From Schizochytrium sp. TIO01 (Eukaryota > Sar > Bigyra > Thraustochytrida > Thraustochytriidae): a stretch of 64,000 bases of DNA. Every line of letters begins with the position of its first letter. The first letter of the stretch is position 1. Under the pieces are notes generated by a model. It made no database searches. It saw nothing but the letters and a program-made list of their open reading frames with translations, and was not told the DNA's origin. The translations under genes and the position numbers were made by a program. Shown piece by piece: positions 1-12,000 of the stretch. Location: assembly GCA_004764695.1 (NCBI GenBank), contig SMSO01000037.1, positions 2,041,747 through 2,105,746 on the forward strand, read 5' to 3'.

Positions 1-1477
1 TAATGATATTAATATATAAATTAATTAATTAATTAATTAATTAATTAAAAAAATTAGCTGGTGCAGAGAGGGGAGCTAATTGGCAAATCAGGTTTTGTGT
101 GGGGGCGAAAGGAAGGACCAGAGGAAAAAGGGCGCTTTAGGAAGTTGCGATAGCTCCGGCGGTTTGTGCTCGAAGGCGGTAATATGGAGTCGCGAGAGAA
201 TCAACGCAGCTAAGCGGCCCGCAATTTCTTCTGCTAAGAGGGGCTATAGCTGTAGTACAGCATAAAGCCACCGTAGGCCGCCAAAGCTGAGGAGCCTGCG
301 AAAGTCGCTAGCTAGCTAGCTGCCTGCCTATGCCTTCCTGCCTTCCTTCCTTCCTTCTCGCTCGCCCAGCGCCGCTGCAGCGCGTGGCCTCCTTCCTTCA
401 CAGGCGGACCCTCGCTCTCGCGTCGGTTGATCCATCCAGCAGAGGCTTGTGCTCCTTTCTTCTCAATGACTTCATCATAGACCGACTGAAGAAGAAGCGA
501 TGTCGTCGTTTGATCCTTCACCACCTCTTTGTAGTTTGATACTAGTTATACATGCCCCTTTCTGTAATTGTTTAAAAATAAGTTTTAAATAAATCAAAAT
601 ACCAAGGTCTTCTTTCTTGTTCTTGTCTTCCTTGCTCTGCAGTTGCTCTTTCTCAGTGGCTCTTCAATTGATTGCTCTTTCCGCAAACAGTGTTTCGATA
701 GAGCGAGCGATCGATCGATCAATCTGTTGATGCTTTAAAATAATAACAACACTTATACACCTATCTATCTATCTATGACATGGGTCCGCGCTCTGCGCTT
801 CCATTGGAAAGCTCAAATGAATGAAATGAGACCATCGCATTCGTGGTACTAACGAGCCGCCAGACTGGAGCCTGGCGCTTGGGGAGGCGGGGAAGCGGGC
901 GCATGGCGAGGCTTGCAGCGCCTGTGTCGGCAGCGGACTCAGCGCCAGCATTGTAGCAGGTTCACGAGAAAGCTGAAGGTAATATATAAGAGACTAACTC
1001 CGCTCGGGGTGGCCTTGGCCGCTTATACGGGTGGTTGTATAAAACATCCTCGCGGTTCTGTTCTCCTTCGCCGTGCTCATGTGAAGCAATCGTAAGTGAA
1101 TGGATATATGAATCATGGATGAATGAATTGCGAATGAATGAATCATGAATGAATAAATTGTGAATGAATGAAGTGCGAATGAATCGTGGACGAATGACTC
1201 ATGAATTAATGCAGGCCCTTCGCTCCTTCGCCCACTCGCGTGGTCGGTCTCTCTCTCTCTCTCTCTTTGCCAAGCAAGAGGCGCCGCACGAAGAAAGCAA
1301 AAAGAGAGAGAGAAATGCTGTTCGAGGAGGTCACTGCGGAGAGTCTTGTTTTCTCGGAGAGTCTTGTTTTCTTGTTTCTCAAGCAAGCACGAAGTGCGGT
1401 GGTGCCGAAGCGGCGAGTGAGCGGCATAAATAGAAGCCAATCTGGCAAGCTCAGGCCGACGCGGGAAAGAAAGATAA

Positions 1478-1480
<3 letters not shown>

Positions 1481-1510
<30 letters not shown>
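1481..1510. repeat. (CT)n microsatellite
   Basis: Fifteen uninterrupted CT units. A shorter CT run lies at about 1248-1266 and a GAAT-type run follows at about 1540-1567. Confidence 0.9.
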
Positions 1511-1513
<3 letters not shown>

Positions 1514-1997
1514 CGATCAAACGATCAAATCATTTTATGAATGAATGAATGAATGAATGAATGAATGTTTAATAAAGAAATCTCGCACTTTCTTTCTTGT
1601 TCCACTATCTAGCTAAGATGGGAATACGTGTGTGTCAGACAGATTCTGCGAAAAGTCGAAGACGTCTAAAATCGCTCGGTTGGCCTCATTTCCTTGGCCA
1701 ACGGAGGAGTGGGCACTCGAAAGGGCACTCGAACAGCCTCTCTGCGGCCCGCTCAGCCCTCCTTCCCTTGGCCGATCTGCTTCGCCTCTCCACTGCGGCA
1801 GCATCGAAGAAGAAGGCAGTAGCTAAATAAAGAAGAGGGCAAAAGAGAGCGAAGTACTCACTCATTCGCTCGCTCGCTTTGCTAATAGTTTTTATTTATT
1901 TCTAAATAATTAAATAATTAAATATATATAATTTATTATTATTATTATCATGATTAATATTTAGAGTTAACTAACTGACTGACTAAGTGCCTAAATA

Positions 1998-1998
<1 letters not shown>

Positions 1999-2041
<43 letters not shown>

Positions 2042-2044
2042 ATA
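1999..2044. repeat. (AAAT)n microsatellite
   Basis: About eleven perfect AAAT units in an AT-rich stretch. Confidence 0.9.
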
Positions 2045-4245
2045 CCCACCAGCTACTTACTATATGGAGGATCCTGGAGAATGGAGCAATTCGAGACCAG
2101 GGCACTGATGATTGAGAGAACTATGGCGGTGGGCTTCCAGACTTTGTTGGCAGCAGCTCCAGAGAGAACACAAGGCAGCGCTGCCTCTGAGAAGGGCGCC
2201 TGCTCTGTCCAGTTGCAATCTCTGCCATAGGAAGTGTACCTGTGTGTCTGGGAGAGAAAGAGGACTCTCAGCTCAACGTTTCTGCGTTGTTCCTACTGGA
2301 GCCGAGTCAGTGTTTAATTTCTATGAAAAACAAACAAACAAAAACTTAAACAAGCACATACGAGAGTGAGTTGAAATCGTTGTTTCGCTTGCTTGCTTGT
2401 TTGTTTGTTTGTTTATTTGTTTGTTTGTCTGTCTGCTTTCTGTAATTTATAATGGAAGAAACAAAGAAATAGCCAAAAGTCTCTCTTCTGCCTCTGCCTT
2501 CTTCACCCAAGTGTGAGTGTGTCTAGTACAGACTCAGAGAGGGAAGGACAGTGCGAGTGCCGCGAACAGTGGGAAGGTGCTTACTTATATATAATCAATT
2601 GATTTGCTGCAAGCTCTCAATCAGTTATTCAATCAATCAATCAATCAATCAATCAGTCATTCTTCTCTTCTCTTGATTCAACTCAACCTACTACTCACAG
2701 GCAGGCTTTTGGTTTCTTTTTATTTGTTTTATTCTTTATTCCTTTAATAATTTCATTTTTTTTAAAACTAAAATAGAGTAGAAGAAACAGTTTGGAAAGG
2801 AGCAGGAAAAAAAGAAAGCTAAAGCTGCTTTGTGTTTAACCAGCAGCAAATAATTGTGTTAAATTGCCATTGTCCCGAGAGCTGGCGAGCTCAGGACGGA
2901 AGGCTCACTCACTCACTCTCTCACTCACTCACTGGCTGACTACGCTCTGAGCTAGCTTGGGAGCCCTCTGCGGAGAGGGAGAGAGAGCAGCAGCGTGGCG
3001 GGCGGCGGCTGAGGGGCGGCGTCTCAATTTGTGCGCGGCTTTGTAGTAGCTGGAGGTGTTCTACTTACTGCCCACCATTTGACGAAAGAGCAGTATTCGG
3101 CAAAATTCGCTTCTACTATAAATGGACGCCCTCTCTCCCCCTCTGTGCCTCTGCTATCTACACATGAATAAATACATATATGTATATGTATATATATGGC
3201 TAAGCCTTACTTTTTTGATGAAAAGGGGTTTAGAAAGGGCGACTGTGCAGGAGGACCACATAACCTGTCCCTCGAGACTCGCGCCAGCACACAGGATATC
3301 GCCGCTTGCTTACCTCAAGAGGACTCCTGCTCCTGTGAAGACTCACGAAGCCGTGCGGCCCACCGAGCGAGCGGCCAGCAGAGCACAGCGTCTTGCTTGC
3401 TTGCTTACTAGCTTTCCCTAGAAGCTGGTGCCCCCTCATAAGCTACTTTGCGAAGTATCGAGCGAATAAAGGTGTGTGCTCGAGTCAAAGGCCTTTACAA
3501 AAAAGGGGAAATGGCGCTTTCCATGGCTTGAAAGCCTCCTTGTTGAGGACTGACTGTCTGTCTTCGAGCTGCTGGACGCCGGCGTTTAGGTTCTTTCCTT
3601 TCGGACTCGCGGGGTTCTCTCTTTGTACTCCTTTCTTACAAAGCGACCAGCTTCGTTTGTAGGTTTACAAGCAGCGTCCAAACAAAAAACAGCCCCGGTA
3701 GATCGATCGCCATGTTTTCGTTGCCTTTGCTCTCCCCCCTCAAGAGAATAAACGAACGAAAAGAAAAGAAAAGAATTAATAGAAAAAGGTCAACAAGGCC
3801 CATTGCCAAAAAGAATCAGTGAGCGTCTACAGACAGACAGACAGATATTGGGAAACCCTTCTCCAGTGTGCAGAGCAGAGAGAAGCCTCTCTGACTGCTG
3901 GGGATTCCAGGGTGCCTGATTACGTGCTTGCATGCATTTTGCTTGCATGCATTTTGCTCGCTTGCTTGCTTGTTTTCGTTGAAAATAGATACGTACTAGA
4001 TAGATAGATAGATAGATAAGTAAATGAATGAATCAATGAATGAATGAATAGATACAGATGCTTCGATAGATAACTGCAGATAGGTAGATAGATATCTATC
4101 TACCTTGGTACTGATACCTACTCGCTTGAAACTGCCGAGCAGGGAAAACGAATCGATGAGGATGATGCATGTCTCCTCCTCCACTTCTTTCCCTGCAACA
4201 CAAAAGTTTCGCTGTTTTGCAAAGCACTCCCGTTCTTGTTTTCCC

Positions 4246-4271
4246 ACGACGACGACGACGACGACGACGAC
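4246..4271. repeat. (ACG)n trinucleotide repeat
   Basis: About eight ACG units outside any supported gene. Reading through it gives poly-Thr on one strand and poly-Val or poly-Ser on the other, which explains the spurious open frames there. Confidence 0.85.
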
Positions 4272-6172
4272 CATGAACGAGACATAAAACAAAACAAACT
4301 GAAGGTTTGCTTCTGCAGACAGAGGGAGCGAATTTCTTTATTCATCCACTCAACGACAGGAGGCAGAGGGCCGGCGAGGGTCCTAGAGTAAACCCTAGGC
4401 CAGCGCCAACCCCGAGGACGTTGTGAAAGCTATGAAAAGTCAATGTTTCCTTCTATTTCTTTTCTTGTCTCCAAACTCTAAACCTACCCTAATAATGCAA
4501 GCAAGAAACAAGCAAGAATCAAGCACAAACGAGAGTAATGAATGAGTGAGTGAGTGAGTAAGTAGGGAAGTAAGAGCCTTTCAATGGTCTCTGCGCCTGT
4601 GGCGTTGGGAGCAGAAGAGGCGCGAACTATTTCATTTCACTGCCGCAGTCTCTCTCTCTCTCTCTCTCACACACACTCACTCAATCACTCATGCTCAATC
4701 AATGAATCAGTCAATAAGTTAGTTAGTTAATCACTCACTCACTCACTCACTCACTCAGTCGGTCAGTCAGTCAGTCAGTCTGCAAGTACGCGTCGGTACG
4801 TCGGCGCAGAGGGCTGAGGGAGAGCGTGGGCAATCACAGGCGCTTCCGAACGGAGCAGGAGACGGCAAATAGCGAGGAGCTTTGGGGCGAGCTTCGCCGA
4901 GACGGAAGCGGCAGCGAGCGCCGGCGCTTTGCAGTTGGCAAAGCCTGTGAGAGAAGGTTTCTTTTGGCGCTTTCTTTCTGTTTTGTTGTTGCTGTTTTAA
5001 TTTTTGTTTTGTTTTAGTTTCTTCTGTTTCTTCTTTTGTTTTCTTCTCCTTCTTCTCCTTCCTCGTGCGTTCGCGCGAGACGCCTTTTCGTTGAAAACTT
5101 TTGAGCTCGCACCTTCCGACAGCGCCCCTCACCCACAGCTAGGCAGAGTTTACTTTTTACCGGCCCCGATGAGAGGCGAATCGGCAAAATGATTCTTCCT
5201 TTTAGCCGGACTGTGGGGACGGTACGCCGACCACGAGCGATCAAGGCGAAACGCGAGCGAGTACTAGGCAACCCAGGAGATCCATTGAGCCATGGACTGC
5301 CCGAACCTCGGCCCCCAGCGCTTCAGCTGTGCCGCGAGCGAGCGACACCTTTTGAATGGACTAACTGCTGGAGCCTGAACGCCACTGCCGGCAGCTCTCA
5401 GCCCCTAGACACAAGCTACAAGGCAAGCAAACTCAAACCGAAGCGACTGTTTGCTTGCCTGCCTGCCTGCCTGCCTGACTGTCTGCACTTGTTTTTCCAG
5501 GGAAAGTTTTTCGTGTTTTAATTTAAAACATAAGGTAACAAATGCTGCTCATTAATAATTACTCATCCTTGAAAGGAAAAGATGGATGGCAATTTATTAT
5601 TCGTTTTTAATTTAAATACTTTTTAATGTTTTTGTTATGTAAAAGAGTTAGTTAATTATAAAAGGAAAAGAAGAAGGGGGGAAAAAGCAAAAAAAAAAAA
5701 AAAAAAAAAAAAAAGGAATAGCATGGCGATGTGCATGCTGCAATAGGGCGAAAAAATCCCCCTCCAAACCCTACTTGATCCCTAGAGTATACGCTATCGG
5801 CATGGCGCCCGCAATCTCAGCGCTCAAAAAGAAAGAATAAAAGAAGGAGAGGAAGGACGAAAGCCGAAAGAGAGAGACAAATAAACACAAAATGAATAAT
5901 ATACGTACTGCGCGGCTTTCGCACAGTCGCGCAATGCAATGCAATGGCAAACTTTGAGTGAAGCAGCAGCGCTGGCGAGCCTCGAAGAAGGAAATACAGC
6001 AACAATGAAGGAAGGCAAAAGACACAACTACACATGTACACAAGTACACAAGCACACAAGACAAGATCCAAGACAAGGAAAGCAAGTATCGAAAAGAAGA
6101 TGCAATTTGTTTACTTAAAAGTCCTCCTCCGCCTGCTGCCTGCTGCGCTGTCTACGTGTTGATGGATTGATC

Positions 6173-6367
6173 TGTTTGTTTGTTTGTTTGTTTGTTTGTT
6201 TGTTTGTTTGTTTGTTTGTTTGTTTGTTTGTTTGTTTGTTTGTTTGTTTGTTTGTTTGTTTGTTTGTTTGTTTGTTTGTTTGTTTGTTTGTTTGTTTGTT
6301 TGTTTGTTTGTTTGTTTGTTTGTTTGTTTGTTTGTTTGTTTGTTTGTTTGTTTGTTTGTTTGTTTGT
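6173..6367. repeat. Long perfect (TTTG)n microsatellite
   Basis: About 195 bp of uninterrupted TGTT/TTTG units, roughly 48 copies, the longest perfect simple repeat in the window. Because the unit is 4 nt, every frame stays open and yields a Cys-Leu-Phe-Val type repeat, or Lys-Gln-Thr-Asn on the minus strand. Those open frames are artefacts of the repeat. Confidence 0.97.
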
Positions 6368-6408
6368 CTTTCTGTCAACTTTATTGTCGATTTGATAGGT
6401 AAAGCATT

Positions 6409-6415
6409 CTATCTA

Positions 6416-6451
<36 letters not shown>

Positions 6452-6474
6452 AATCAATCAATCAATCAATCAAT
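6409..6474. repeat. Compound (CTAT)n-(CAAT)n microsatellite
   Basis: CTAT units to 6450, followed directly by six CAAT units. The change from one tetranucleotide to a one-base variant suggests slippage plus point mutation. Confidence 0.9.
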
Positions 6475-6732
6475 CCAGGGAAGCCGAGACAGGAAGAACT
6501 TGTTGAAATTACATATCCACACTTGCCGATGAACGAAAGAACGCTAGGCTACTACCGCACGGACTTGAAGCTGGCTGATCAAGCCAGCCAGCCAGCCAGC
6601 TCAATCGATCTGCGATCAATATGCCCTGCCCCAGCTACAGGATAGACGGAAAGCGGCCAGCCACGACGGCTTGGAGATCCTGAGGAAGGAGGCTAACGAT
6701 GAAATCTAGCAATAATGATCAACTCTGGTAAT

Positions 6733-6803
6733 TTATTCATTCATTCATTCATTCATTCATTCATTCATTCATTCATTCATTCATTCATTCATTCATTCAT
6801 TCA
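6733..6803. repeat. (ATTC)n microsatellite
   Basis: About 17 perfect ATTC units, followed by AT-rich DNA with ATA/ATT runs. Confidence 0.92.
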
Positions 6804-9053
6804 CTTATTTTATTTTAATAATAATAATAATTATTATTATTTTTTCAGTTGATGAACTATTTTTTAAGCTCAAAGGAAGACTTGAAGACCTCTTTAACTT
6901 TGGTGACTACTATGAAAATAGAGAATCGCCAATAGACAAAAAGCGGTGGAGTAAAAGGAGACCAAAGGATGACTTGGGGAAAGTACTCTCTCTTAGGGAG
7001 ATGAGAGGAGATGAGAAGAGAAGAGAAGAGAAGAGAATGTTAGGAAAGTAAAAGAAAACCCACGAAAGAAAATCGAAAAGGCATGAATGAATGAAACCAA
7101 TGAGGAGAGAGAGACACGAGAAAGTAATACGTCAATGCAAGAGCTAGCGGCAGCATCGCAGCGCCGCCAGCAGCAGCAGCAGCAAGAGCAGCAGTAGCGG
7201 CGCAAGCCTGCCCTCATCGCGGTGCGCGGAAGCATCGCGGCGGCGAGGAAGAAGGACCAGTGAGCGCCTCGGCCTGCGCGGGCAGAAGCGGCCGCGGCAT
7301 TGGCTGAGAGAGACAACAGAAAGAGACAAAGAAAGAGACAAAGAAAGAAAAACTAGGCGGATAAAGGAGGAGGAGGCAGAAGCCGAAGGAGAGGCGCGGC
7401 GGCAGCAGCAGCGGCAGCGCGTCGCGAGGGCCGCGGCTGCACGCAGGGCGGCCCAAGAGGCTCCAGGTGACACAGCGGCCGGCTCGACCTGGCCTCGGAC
7501 CCGCGCTTTCCACCTCGAGGCATTCGCACATAGTTTTCGCCTCCAGCGGCGCCATCCACACCCACGTACTCACGCCCTCGCCGCGCCAAGGAGGCTAGCT
7601 AGCCAGCACAGCCAGCGGGCGGCGGCGCAACACGGGGCCCGACAAGGAGGCGAGACTCCGGCTGGCGGCGCGCGAGCATCTCCCAGCAGCCTCTCGCGTC
7701 ACAGGCCGCGGCAGCAGCAGCAGCAGCGGCGGCGGCGGCGGCGAGAGAGATAAAGGGAAGGAAGGCCTTGCTCGCCACAGCTTTATTAGCAGACAGTAAG
7801 AGTTGACTAGTCTAGAGGTCGCCTAGGCCGGCCTAGCGGAGCAAGCGGCAGCTCGCAGGCGCCAGGCAAGCGCGCAGCGGGGCAGAGCTTGCAGGCGGGA
7901 CCGCGGCGAGGAGCCGGGCGATCCCAGCCCGAGTTTGGCGAGGCAGACAGGAGCGCAGCTGGGAAAGACAGGCGGCAAGGAGCTCCATATCTCTCCCTTG
8001 TGCCCATTTTCCATTCTTTTTTCCCCTATTATTATCATTGTTATTATTATTGAAGCCTTCTTCGACGGATCGATCGATCGATCGAGAGCTGCTTGGGGCG
8101 CGCTCTGCGGCGGATCATCGAGGAGGAGTGGGGTAATAAGGCTCCGTTTGGGCTCCCAGGTACACGAGTCCACCGAAGACACAGGCAGCAGAAGGGCGCG
8201 ATCAGGATCGTCTTGAGGATCGAGCGACGATCATTTGAGACACAGAAAAAGAGGCCAAGAAAGAAAGAAAAACAGAAAGAACTTTTTCTTTCTTTCTTTT
8301 TTCTTTCTGGTAAAAGTTTCTTTTATTTCTTTTATCGCGCGAACAGAGAGGTAAGAAAGAAAAGAAAAAAGAGAAAAAAAGAAAGAAAAAACTTTCTCGG
8401 GAAGAAAAAAGGGTTTTCGCCCTTTTTTTTTTCTTTTCGGGTGTTTGTCTGTTTGGCAAAGCAGCACCGAGGTCTCTTCTCTTTTTTTCTTTTTCTTTTT
8501 CTTTTTCTTTTTCTTTTTCTTTTCTCTTCTTTTTCCCTTTTCTCGTTTCCTTTTTCTCGACGCTTGACAGCATCAACAGCAAACTCCAAATCGAGGCATC
8601 GCCCGTTTGCTTTCTTGCTTGTCGGTCTCTGCGAGGGGCAGCGGCCACAGCAACGAAGCAGGACACTCGACGCCTGCACGCGCACGCACTCAGCTCAGCG
8701 CAGCCCAGCTCATCGCAGCGGCAGCAGCAGCAGCAGCTCGCGGGTCTCCTCCTCCTCCTCTTCTTGGCGCAGGCAGCTCGCTTGGCTTGCTTGCTTGCTT
8801 GCTGCTTCCTGTGTAGTCCATCCCCACAAGTACCGCAAGGAAGGGTGGAACGGAACGGAACAGAGGAAGCAGTGTGGAAAGAACACCTGCTGCGGAGGGA
8901 GAAGAAAGGGCGAACTTGGCCTTCGTTTGTGTATGCTATTGTCCTCTCTGGGCCTCTTTTGGCCGTGCCGGAGAGCACAGCAGCAAAGGCCCGGGCTCAA
9001 AGACAGCGATCCCCACGAGAGTGGGAAAGTATTGGTGAAACTTTGGTGAGACC
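6804..9053. other. GC-rich CAG/CGG island and long pyrimidine/purine tracts upstream of the Zn2Cys6 gene
   Basis: From about 7.1 to 8.2 kb the DNA turns sharply GC-rich, with CAG and CGG runs (for example 7718-7742). From 8.24 to 8.56 kb it becomes alternating purine and pyrimidine tracts. Several long overlapping frames on both strands cover this DNA, but they encode only low-complexity Ser/Arg/Lys/Phe sequence and no domain. The likely role is promoter and 5' untranslated region of the gene starting at 9054. That is an inference from position and composition. Confidence 0.45.
8481..8522. repeat. (CTTTTT)n pyrimidine tract
   Basis: Near-perfect CTTTTT hexamer units within a longer polypyrimidine region, about 530 bp before the Zn2Cys6 start codon. 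Confidence 0.85.
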
Positions 9054-12000
9054 ATGGGGAAGAACAACAGCAGCTCGACAGACCGCAGCGGAAGCAGCAG
9101 CGGCAAGTCCAAGAGCAGCATGGACAAGAGCAGAGGAAGCAGCAACAGCAGCGGGAGCGGGAGACAGCGACATGGGTCGCTAGACACTAGCAGCGTTGGA
9201 CAACACAGCTCGAGCCTGGCGTCTACGTCGGGCATGGGATCACAAGTTATTGAGGCACCACCGACGATGAAGAGGACGTGTGAGAATTGCACAAGGGTCA
9301 AGGTCAAATGTGAGGGATACCCCATCTGCAAACGATGTGAACGTAGAGGCATGGAGTGCGTATTTAGGGAACAGCATAAACGAGGTCGCAAACGCCAGCC
9401 AGAGTATTTTACACAGCCACCCATGCAGCCTTACCAGGTTGTTAGTGGAGGCCAGACCTACCTTTTCAGGCCAGGTCAACAGCAACAGCCACAACAACAA
9501 CAGCCACAACAACAACAACAGCAACAACAACAGCCAAACGCGTACCTCTCACCAATGCAACCAGGCGGTGCACCCATGCTCCCAAATTTCGCAAACATGG
9601 CCTATTTTAACGGTGACATGCCGCAGCAACAACAACAACAGCAGCAGCAGCCCATGATGCAAGGCTTTCCGCAACAACCCATGAATATGGCCGCTGCCTT
9701 TGGTGGCGTCAACAACGCAGCAAACTCATCCAGCAACGTTCAACAGCAACAGGCTTCAGGCGCCGACCAGCAGTCACCCTTTATCTTGCCACCACAACGC
9801 CAGCAAACACAGCAACAACAGCCCAACAACAACATTATGAATTTTGGCAATCCATCGGGCAACACACAAACTGGCGCTGCGGACAGACAAGATAGACAAA
9901 ACCACGCAAGCGCATCCACCTCTTCATCAAACGCAATGTCATTGTCTAACAACAATAACACCAGCAACAACGGCAACAACAACAACAACAACAACAATAT
10001 TAATCCCTTCCTCGGCATGCAGCTGCCCCCAAACATGATGGCGTCGAATAACAATAGCAACAACAACAACAACAACACTGGCACGAACAACGATACCAAC
10101 AATAGTAATAACATCAGCAACGGCAATGCCAACATGTGGATGAATAAGACACCTGACGCCCTTGGCACCGCACCGATGCTCCAAGTGCTTCTCCAGCAAC
10201 AACAACAACAGCAGGGACAACATCCTCAACAGAACATGGGAAACCAATTCCAGCAGCTCCCGTTCCTTAATCAGGCACAGACGCAGCCACCAAACCCCAT
10301 GATGATGATGTGGATGCCTCAGCAACAACAGCAATTGCACCAGCAACTGCCTCCTCAGGTGATGCCCATGAACTCAATGAACCTCATGAACTCAATGGGC
10401 ATGCCTGCTGCTATGGCACAACAAACCTCTTCAAATCAGCAGTTTCTCGCTGGGTTGCAAACCCAAGCACCCAAACCACCCAGTAACGAAATTCACCAAG
10501 CCACTCCATCCCCATCGGAAACTAGAAAGCAGCGCTCGCCAACCGAAAAAACAACTTCGTCTCGCAAGCGTGCTCGCGAAACATCATCATCCGCCGCGAG
10601 GTCCCACCATCACAAACACCACCACCACTACCATGGGCATAATTCAAGCCAGTACCGCCGGCAGCGTGACAGCGGTGGCAGCAGTGGAAGTGAAGAGGAA
10701 TCTGAACGTCAGAATACTCGTCCTGAGAAGCGCCCTAAGCCACCCACTGTCTCACTCGCGAACGAGTCTCCATCAAGTGAGGAACGTGTTTCTTCACTCA
10801 CCGATCCCTTGCGTCGCATTCTCGTCGTCTTTTTTCGCCTCCTTGGACCACAAATGCAGGACCGCTATTTCCGCATCCTCTCGCAGCCCAAAGGTAAAAA
10901 CAAGATGCCTCGCTTCGTCTCCATGGAGAACTCGAGATCCAACAAGGCTATTCGCTTCTTCTTCTCAACCCTCATTCGTTTCTTCAACGCAAAGGGTGAC
11001 ACGCTGTCGGAAAGTGTAGCACGTAAATGGGCAGATAAACTGCAGTACAATTTCACTTCGCGCGACCCATGCTCTCGTCTAGGTACAGCCCTTGCCCGCG
11101 AGGACCCTGCAAGTGGAGAAATGTATGTCGGCCCTCGTGTGTCTAGACCTTATCAATCCTCTGGCACTGGAAGTTCCAGGCCTTCAGAGGACGAAGCTGT
11201 TCCTTTCACATCTGCTGCTGGATCCGGCTCTGGACCAGGCTCAGGAGAATCAAGCGGCAGCTTCAGTGGAAGTGTAGAAGGTGTAAGCTCGAATAGCGGC
11301 GGGGAAAACCAAACAGGCTCGGATCGCGATTCGGGATCAAACTCGAACTCGAACGAACTTCGCAGAGACATGTCCCCATCTCAACGCAGCTCAAGCCCGC
11401 CCGGGACCCCAATGGAAATCGAGGAGCGCTACTTTCGCCTTAAGGAAACCAACATGTCATCGGGACTTGCTTGGCTTCTCGGCAATGGGGACGAGAGCTT
11501 GGAGAATACACGCACCCCTCTTGTCAAGATCGCTTGTCTCTGGCGCCACAACAAGAACTTACAAGGCAGCTCTCCATACGTTAGCTTCGTGGACATGAAT
11601 TCAACTATGAAGTCCATTCTTGGCGCGCGATCGCCAAAACAGCTTTTACCGTTTCGCGGCTTTTGCGATGGACTTCTGCCATATGGCCTTGATCCTTTCG
11701 TAGAGATGCTTGTCAGCCCCGAAGAGGTCACGCGATATGTGCAAATGCTCAGCAGCAAAATTGAACACGCAGTTATGCGCCTTCGTCGTCCTTCAAGCCA
11801 TCACGGTGAACAAAGTGGTTCTGGGGGCAGCTCCGGGGGCAGCTCTGGCGGAGTTCTCGGTAGCTCTGGTAGCAACTCCAACAACCAGAGTGGCAGCAAT
11901 TCTGGCAGTGGTAACGATACCGCTGCCTTGGTGAGTGCAGACTATTCCTCAAGCTCGAGCTCTCACAGTGGCCTTGGCGGGTCTGCTGGAAACGGCAGTG

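Larger units (their letters stand above)
1..6170. other. Gene-free, microsatellite-rich intergenic region
   Basis: No convincing coding sequence is seen. The DNA is a patchwork of short tandem repeats (AATT, GAAT, CT, AAAT, CAAT, ACTC, GATA, ACG) and purine or pyrimidine tracts. Open frames here are short, mostly begin at non-ATG codons and translate the repeats. A poly(A) run of 26 lies at 5689-5714. The stretch could be a distal promoter or a heterochromatic spacer; the sequence does not decide. Confidence 0.6.

Noticed and set aside
6115-6532. Frames of 70-120 codons of Cys-Leu-Phe-Val or Lys-Gln-Thr-Asn repeats
   Set aside because: Direct translations of the (TTTG)n repeat.
8093-9049. 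318-codon + frame ending just before the Zn2Cys6 gene, and its 258-codon antisense partner
   Set aside because: Both translate polypurine/polypyrimidine tracts (Lys/Arg/Phe/Ser runs), with no domain.
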